This document shows, in pieces, positions 62,277 to 64,000 of a stretch of DNA of 64,000 nt. Position 1 is the first letter of the stretch. Each line of letters starts with the position of its first letter. The notes below the pieces were generated by a model. That model did no database searches. It worked only from the letters and a program-made list of their open reading frames with translations, and was not told where the DNA came from. The stretch is from positions 248,001 through 312,000 of the forward strand of contig NZ_FOTR01000001.1 of NCBI RefSeq assembly GCF_900114645.1. The letters run 5' to 3'. This DNA is from Gracilibacillus orientalis (GTDB taxonomy: Bacteria; Bacillota; Bacilli; Bacillales; Amphibacillaceae). The translations under genes and the position numbers were made by a program.

Positions 62277-62409
62277 TTCTCGATTCTATCCCTCTACTCC
62301 TGATCTCATCCAATAGTAATCCAATGAAATCACTTTCTAAATCCATTTTTACTGCTTGAAAATAAGAATCAATCAATAAATCATTACTTAAATGTTTTAA
62401 TCCACTCAT
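62254..62409 (-). CDS. sda: Sda-like sporulation inhibitor encoded in the prophage
   Basis: 51 residues from ATG 62409, preceded by AAAGGGATG. The sequence LSNDLLIDSYFQAVKMDLES then DFIGLLLDEIRSRGI follows the Sda pattern (LSDELLIESYxxAxxLxLxxDFIxLIxxEIxRR) along its whole helical hairpin. Sda binds the KinA autokinase dimerisation domain and blocks Spo0A activation when replication is stalled. The host gene lies elsewhere in known genomes; this copy sits among phage tail and lysis genes, so it may let the phage prevent sporulation during lytic growth. Confidence 0.82.
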   Translation of the reverse strand: MSGLKHLSNDLLIDSYFQAVKMDLESDFIGLLLDEIRSRGIESRINLNLVP

Positions 62410-62496
62410 TTTTTTCTACATCCCTTTGCTTTAATAAATCACACAATTATACAATCTACTATAAAAATAGGGATAAAGCAAGGGATAACATACGCC

Positions 62497-62709
62497 CTAA
62501 TCGGCGTTAATCTCATCCAATAAATGTTGTTGTGCTTTTGTTTCCAGTGCACCAATAGAACTGTTATCGTTGTATTCTGCCGCAGTCAATTCAAACACTC
62601 CGCTTACATTCACGCTTCTTGTCTCGTTTTTAGCTGAATAGGATATTTTCACGCCTGTAACCTCGCCATTATCGTACTTAGTGTTTACTGCTCTGATTTC
62701 AAAGTTCAT
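62497..62709 (-). CDS. Phage structural-module protein, 70 residues
   Basis: Unrecognised small protein with a beta-rich start (NFEIRAVNTKYDNGEVTGVK) and a helical end (SIGALETKAQQHLLDEI). The gap of 3 bases to the upstream 125-residue gene shows they are translated together. Likely a tail-region accessory. Confidence 0.65.
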   Translation of the reverse strand: MNFEIRAVNTKYDNGEVTGVKISYSAKNETRSVNVSGVFELTAAEYNDNSSIGALETKAQQHLLDEINAD

Positions 62710-62712
62710 TAT

Positions 62713-63090
62713 TTATTCTCCTCCTTCGTTTGATTCTATTAAAATAGTATGGATTAACCCTAACGTTTTAGGGGTTGCTTGGATGCTGCCTAGCTCGCTA
62801 ATTTCGATCTTTTCTACGTTAATTTTCACTTCTTGCCCTAGGAGCTCTTCTAGTTCTCTATTAAAATCCTCTAGCTCGTCTTCTTTCAGTTGAACTCTAC
62901 CGTTATCCAGGTCTTTCTCCTTGTATTTAGTAACCAGTTTTGAACGCATGTTTTGAGCTGTCTTATATTCTTCATTCACAACTCTTGTAATTCTTTGCAA
63001 TTTAAAAGCCACCCCAACGGGTAGCTCTTTGTTAACGATATGATTAAGGCCTTCATTCAAATTAAACACTTCTTTTACTGTTACTTGCAT
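62713..63090 (-). CDS. Phage protein of DUF1617 type, 125 residues
   Basis: MQVTVKEVFNLNEGLNHIVN, LPVGVAFKLQRITRVVNEEY and the ending EISELGSIQATPKTLGLIHT resemble DUF1617 phage proteins found after tail-fibre genes in Gram-positive phages. Mostly alpha-helical with a central acidic coiled region (KEDELEDFNRELEELLGQE). The ATG lies one base from the tail-fibre stop. Function unknown. Confidence 0.68.
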   Translation of the reverse strand: MQVTVKEVFNLNEGLNHIVNKELPVGVAFKLQRITRVVNEEYKTAQNMRSKLVTKYKEKDLDNGRVQLKEDELEDFNRELEELLGQEVKINVEKIEISELGSIQATPKTLGLIHTILIESNEGGE

Positions 63091-63091
63091 C

Positions 63092-64000
63092 TTAAACTGC
63101 CTCCTCTAATTTAGACAATCTGCTAATCAGCTGACTGTTTTCTTCTGTTAAATGAAAAACTTCCATTTCTAGCATGTCGATCCGTCGTTCATGTTCGTTT
63201 CGGTAAACCTCTAGCACTCCCCACCGTGGAATGAGACTCTGTACACCCGATAAGGCTACAACGCCCACACGGTCATAAGAAACACTTGCCGGGTTTCCTT
63301 CTGTGTCTCTTTCTGCGAGTAAGGGAATGTCGGAAGCCGCCACATCTTCCGCAACTAAACCGACATAATACCTTGCTTGAGCGCTCCCTTCCTCCTCGTA
63401 TTCTGCTTTATCTTGGAAGGTTACAGGCTGTAGTGATTGAATCTGATCAAGTGTGAACTCTACGTCCTGGATATCCTCTTTTATAGCTCGTCTTGAGCTT
63501 GATATCGCTATCCTTGAATATCCGCCGTTATCGCTTGTAAATATACGCATATTAGCCGATCCGGAAGTGGTGGTAAGATTGTCTCTGTCGACTCTCCAAG
63601 TTCCGTTTTCTCGCCACTGCATGGGGTAGCGGGTTCCCGTTGATCCGGCTACTTGTCTGATTTGAACGCCGCCCGATCCCACACCGTCACCAGGGTAGGA
63701 GTAAAACGTAAGCCTGTTGTTGTACGTTGAGATATAGTTACCGTTACCGTTATCTAAGTCGATTCTAGGTGACTTACCGGAGGCGTTAATCACTATGCTG
63801 CCGTTAGGCACTGTTAAATTTCCGTTTATTTCTTGATCCCCGTCAACTTGAACATTGCCCCAAAAATTAACATCGTTCATGAAAGTCGATCCGCTCGGAG
63901 CATCCACAACCATTTGATCGACGTAATAGTTAAGCGTGCCACTGTGTGCAATTCCGGACATCCCAAAGCCGGCAGCATCGGTATCGTCTGCAAATGCCAC
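63092..64000 (-). CDS. Phage tail fibre/tip protein with S74 intramolecular chaperone (partial)
   Basis: 302 residues in the window, probably continuing to the right. A Gly/Asn-rich beta-fibre part (GDQEINGNLTVPNGSIVINA) leads to a peptidase S74 domain beginning SSRRAIKEDIQDVEFTLDQI, with LQPVTFQDKAEYEEEG, YVGLVAEDVAASDIPLLAE and VGVVALSGVQSLI. It ends in a coiled coil (EMEVFHLTEENSQLISRLSK). S74 domains help trimerise the fibre and then cut themselves off by a Ser-Lys dyad; the Ser and Lys are present. GC content is higher than in neighbours, as in transferred tail genes. Confidence 0.85.
   Translation of the reverse strand: MAFADDTDAAGFGMSGIAHSGTLNYYVDQMVVDAPSGSTFMNDVNFWGNVQVDGDQEINGNLTVPNGSIVINASGKSPRIDLDNGNGNYISTYNNRLTFYSYPGDGVGSGGVQIRQVAGSTGTRYPMQWRENGTWRVDRDNLTTTSGSANMRIFTSDNGGYSRIAISSSRRAIKEDIQDVEFTLDQIQSLQPVTFQDKAEYEEEGSAQARYYVGLVAEDVAASDIPLLAERDTEGNPASVSYDRVGVVALSGVQSLIPRWGVLEVYRNEHERRIDMLEMEVFHLTEENSQLISRLSKLEEAV

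Noticed and set aside
1-64000. CRISPR arrays, rRNA and tRNA genes, replication origins
   Set aside because: No regularly spaced repeats, cloverleaf-type sequences or DnaA-box clusters were seen on reading both strands.

Overview
The window is low-GC Firmicutes DNA from an endospore-forming Bacillaceae. It carries a complete gerPA-PF spore-coat operon, cwlJ, asnO, yisL, addAB, a ktrAB pair with a c-di-AMP riboswitch, and LexA boxes of the Bacillus type. The order asnO-yisL / gerP / addA-addB / signal peptidase-yhjE-yhjD / a ComK-like gene recalls the Bacillus subtilis yis-yhj region, interrupted by accessory blocks. Codon use and family content suggest a halotolerant relative (Oceanobacillus/Virgibacillus/Gracilibacillus type), but the genus cannot be fixed from this sequence.

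Bases 1-21150 hold a nonribosomal peptide cluster that I do not recognise. Reading leftward from a divergent promoter region it contains a 59-residue MbtH-like protein, an IS3 insertion, a serine-hydroxymethyltransferase-like PLP enzyme lacking the family's catalytic Glu, a one-module NRPS with degenerate condensation-like domains at its C-terminus, a three-module NRPS with no thioesterase, an alpha/beta hydrolase, an Sfp-type phosphopantetheinyl transferase, and the first codons of a type II thioesterase cut by the window edge. Divergent from mbtH is a NusG paralogue of the LoaP type. A strong terminator hairpin lies between the two NRPS genes and structured elements lie in the operon leader, which fits processive antitermination by LoaP.

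Bases 21150-27150 hold IS21 and IS110 remnants, a membrane-anchored GH13 protein with lost catalytic residues, an MDR oxidoreductase and a divergent MmyB-type regulator, plus a dispersed structured repeat. Bases 27150-40560 are core genes: asnO, yisL, a DUF418 protein, gerPA-PF with a sigma-K promoter, and addAB. Bases 40560-51160 are accessory: a pectin-related remnant (AraC regulator with a nonsense codon, pectinesterase, solute-binding protein), acetyltransferase and VOC proteins, a permease/ATPase/PASTA three-gene unit, and a PfpI protein.

Bases 51160-59870 return to core genes: signal peptidase, yhjE, two SOS-box-controlled yhjD paralogues, a ComK-like short protein, secreted proteins, riboswitch-controlled ktrAB and cwlJ. 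From about 60000 to the right edge lies the late end of a prophage (endolysin, holin, tail-tip proteins, S74-chaperone tail fibre). It includes an unlisted 51-residue homologue of the sporulation checkpoint inhibitor Sda.
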